Notes under the pieces: generated by a model
What the model was told of the DNA's origin: nothing
Database searches by the model: none
Seen by the model: only the letters and a program-made list of their open reading frames with translations
In this document: positions 5,904 to 7,276 of the stretch, piece after piece
Position numbering within the stretch: the stretch's first letter is position 1
Layout: each line of letters begins with the position of its first letter
Translations under genes and position numbers: made by a program
Assembly (NCBI GenBank): GCA_900768625.1
Contig: CAAGDO010000268.1
Location: 1-7,276 of the forward strand
Source of the DNA: Bacteroidaceae bacterium
GTDB taxonomy: Bacteria > Bacteroidota > Bacteroidia > Bacteroidales > Bacteroidaceae
DNA length: 7,276 bases
Reading direction: 5' to 3'

Positions 5904-6847
5904 GATTCGCTGAGCATTTGGCGTACTTGGTCCGCATCAATGGCCAACTGGGCCTGCAGGGCTTCGATGCTGCTGAAGCGATGTTCGTCGCGAACACGGC
6001 GGAAGAAGCGGACTTTCATGTGCTTGCCGTAGAGGTCTCCTCCCGAATAGTCGAGCAGATGGGCTTCGATGCTTTGGTCGTGGCCGTTGTTGAGTGTGGG
6101 GCGCCAACCGATGTTGAGCATGGCCATATAGCTGAAGCCGTCGATTTCCACTCTGACGGCGTAGACGCCTCGTCCGGGCACGATCTGCTCTTCACAGTCG
6201 GGGCGCAGATTGGCTGTGGGGTAGCCCATGAGGGTGCCTGCGTGGTGGCCTTCGACGACGGTGCCTTCGAGTTCGTAGGGGCGTCCGAGACAGGCACGGG
6301 CCATTTCGACGTTGCCTCCGGCCAGGAAGCGGCGGGTGGCTGATGAGCTGATGCGCAGTTCGTGGTCGTCGAAGGGGCGTTCGCGCAGCACTTCGATGTC
6401 AAGTTCGCGGCCGTAGCGCACGTAGTCCTTGAAGCCGGCGCTGAGGTCGGAACCGAAATGATGGTCGTAGCCCACGAGGAGACAACGTACGCCGAGTTCT
6501 TTCTGGAGGATGATTTCCATGAATTCGCGGGAGGTGAGCATTGACATATCGTGGTCGAAATGGAGCATGGCGCAGCCGGCGAGTCCCGTTTGCTCGAGCA
6601 GGCGGAGCTTCTGGTCGTTGGTTGTGATGAGCTCGGGCCAATAGCGGGTCTGCGTAAGGGCCAGACGCGGATGTTCCTCGAAACTGATGACGATGGGCTG
6701 CAGACCTCTGCGGGCTGCTTCGGCCTTTACCTGCTCGATGAGGTAGAGATGGCCGCGGTGGACACCATCGAAAAATCCGATGGCGGCGCAATATCCTTGA
6801 TGGGCTTCGGCGGAACGCCTGAAGGCATGGAATGTGAAGTTTGCCAT
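5900..6847 (-). CDS. ribF: Bifunctional riboflavin kinase / FAD synthetase
   Basis: This 315-residue cytoplasmic enzyme phosphorylates riboflavin to FMN and then adenylylates FMN to FAD. The N-terminal nucleotidyltransferase domain shows GFFDGVHRGH (24-33), the ATP-binding HxGH motif in its usual RibF context, and ISSSATR (166-172). The C-terminal flavokinase domain shows GYPTANL (208-214), GVYAV (227-231), NIGWRPT (245-251), the expected catalytic glutamate in IEAHLLD (260-266), LYG (272-274) and FFRRVRDE (281-288). Both halves look complete and the length is typical. The start at 6847 was preferred because the product then begins just before the domain; another in-frame ATG at 6886 would add 13 residues and cannot be excluded. 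The gene overlaps the CPBP protease gene by four bases. FMN and FAD made here would supply flavoenzymes such as DusB nearby, though that link is only contextual. Confidence 0.95.
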   Translation of the reverse strand: MANFTFHAFRRSAEAHQGYCAAIGFFDGVHRGHLYLIEQVKAEAARRGLQPIVISFEEHPRLALTQTRYWPELITTNDQKLRLLEQTGLAGCAMLHFDHDMSMLTSREFMEIILQKELGVRCLLVGYDHHFGSDLSAGFKDYVRYGRELDIEVLRERPFDDHELRISSSATRRFLAGGNVEMARACLGRPYELEGTVVEGHHAGTLMGYPTANLRPDCEEQIVPGRGVYAVRVEIDGFSYMAMLNIGWRPTLNNGHDQSIEAHLLDYSGGDLYGKHMKVRFFRRVRDEHRFSSIEALQAQLAIDADQVRQMLSES

Positions 6848-6915
6848 AGCGTATGCGGTTATGATAAGGGGGGAGATGCCGGGCATGTCCCCTTGTGTTT
6901 TTTATGAAGTCACGA

Positions 6916-6923
6916 CAAAGTTA
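6916..6923 (-). promoter_or_regulatory. Candidate Bacteroidetes-type -7 box for ribF
   Basis: On the minus strand TAACTTTG (6923 to 6916) matches the Bacteroidetes -7 consensus TAnnTTTG. It lies about 70 nt upstream of the preferred ribF start and about 30 nt upstream of the alternative start. A TTTG that could act as a -33 box is at 6956 to 6953, but the 29-nt spacing is longer than the usual 19-21. The -7 match is therefore the main evidence. Confidence 0.35.
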
Positions 6924-7013
6924 CGACAAAATCTGAAACTTACCTCATCATCCAAACGATTGTGTGAGAAAGGATTGGGGAAACATGGTGTGAAGCCAAG
7001 GTTCATCTGCGTT

Positions 7014-7138
7014 TATAGTCAATTATTGCTGTCCGGTAAAATTCTGAGAACTGGATTTCCTGTGCAACAGTTCCCTATTTGCGCTTCGCGCGGTTTCTTC
7101 ACATGAATGGCCGCCAAAGCCATTAATGGTCATTAAAT
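7014..7138 (+). repeat. Diverged hairpin repeat upstream of ribF, copy D1
   Basis: This stretch begins with TATAGTCAA (7014-7022), as copy C1 does. After a spacer of similar size it has a hairpin GCGC-TTC-GCGC (7081-7091), GGTTTCTTCACAT, a degraded series of AAT/CAA units, and the palindrome CCATTAATGG (7120-7129). Order and spacing follow copy C1, while the bases have diverged strongly and the stem is a different GC word. Hairpin 2 is not recognisable. It sits in the same orientation relative to ribF as C1 does relative to dusB. Bases 6957-7013 show nothing I can assign. Confidence 0.6.
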
Positions 7139-7180
7139 TTTTCTTTGTATGCTATGGCCTAATGGGCTTTAATGGTTCTT

Positions 7181-7197
7181 CCACAGCGTAGCTGTGG
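7181..7197. repeat. Perfect seven-base-pair hairpin
   Basis: CCACAGC (7181-7187) and GCTGTGG (7191-7197) are perfect complements around a GTA loop. It is placed between repeat copies D1 and D2, among more TTAATG units (7161-7175 and 7205-7212). As with the hairpin at 1206-1225, the stem word differs from GCGTGC but pairing is complete. No T run follows on either strand, so it is not an intrinsic terminator. Confidence 0.6.
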
Positions 7198-7212
7198 GAA
7201 TTGTCGTTAATG

Positions 7213-7245
7213 GCGTGCTTCGCACGCTGGACTTTCAACGTTAAT
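7213..7245 (+). repeat. Partial hairpin repeat, copy D2
   Basis: Hairpin 1 (GCGTGC-TTC-GCACGC, 7213-7227) is followed by TGGACTTTCAACG and TTAAT (7228-7245). This matches the type-B element at 1082-1114 and 5026-4994 apart from the hairpin loop. After TTAAT the similarity stops, so this is a fragment or a copy with a different right half. Bases 7246-7276 continue to the window edge without a recognisable feature. Confidence 0.75.
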
Positions 7246-7276
7246 GCAAGCGAAGCGGCACCCTGGGTTGGATTAT

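Noticed and set aside
5349..6032. Plus-strand open frame opposite the CPBP gene and the ribF 3' end
   Set aside because: Composition is Glu/Gly/His-rich antisense translation and it crosses the boundary of two real genes.

Overview
The window reads as a chromosomal segment from a member of Bacteroidales, most likely a Prevotellaceae-type organism with fairly GC-rich genes. The reasons are a WbqC-family protein of the kind common in Bacteroidetes, no Shine-Dalgarno sequence in front of the genes I could place, and one TAnnTTTG-type -7 box upstream of ribF. Genus is inference.

All six recognisable genes lie on the minus strand, so transcription runs right to left. Right block (5097-6847): ribF, the bifunctional riboflavin kinase/FAD synthetase, overlaps by ATGA a CPBP-family intramembrane protease. 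Middle block (1334-4621): a DusB-type tRNA-dihydrouridine synthase, then after 49 nt an ArnT-like polytopic glycosyltransferase, whose stop codon overlaps by one base the start of a GtrA-family membrane protein. The last two suggest polyprenyl-phosphate-linked sugar handling at the cell envelope. Left block (262-906): a WbqC-family protein with no in-frame ATG near its domain start, followed by a convincing intrinsic terminator.

The gene-free stretches (1-261, 907-1333, 4622-5096, 6848-7276) are not random spacer. They hold copies of one family of structured repeats: GCGTGC/GCACGC hairpins separated by a segment in which TTAAT or TCAAT recurs about every 10-11 bases. Two copies (39-164 and 4695-4820) are inverted repeats with 122 of 126 bases identical. 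A second pair (1041-1291 and 4941-5067) matches in inverted orientation with a clean 123-bp length difference. A strongly diverged copy sits upstream of ribF, in the same orientation as the copy upstream of dusB. This repeat family is the most unusual content. No transposase, CRISPR array, tRNA or rRNA was found. I do not see a novel protein system; the proteins belong to known families.
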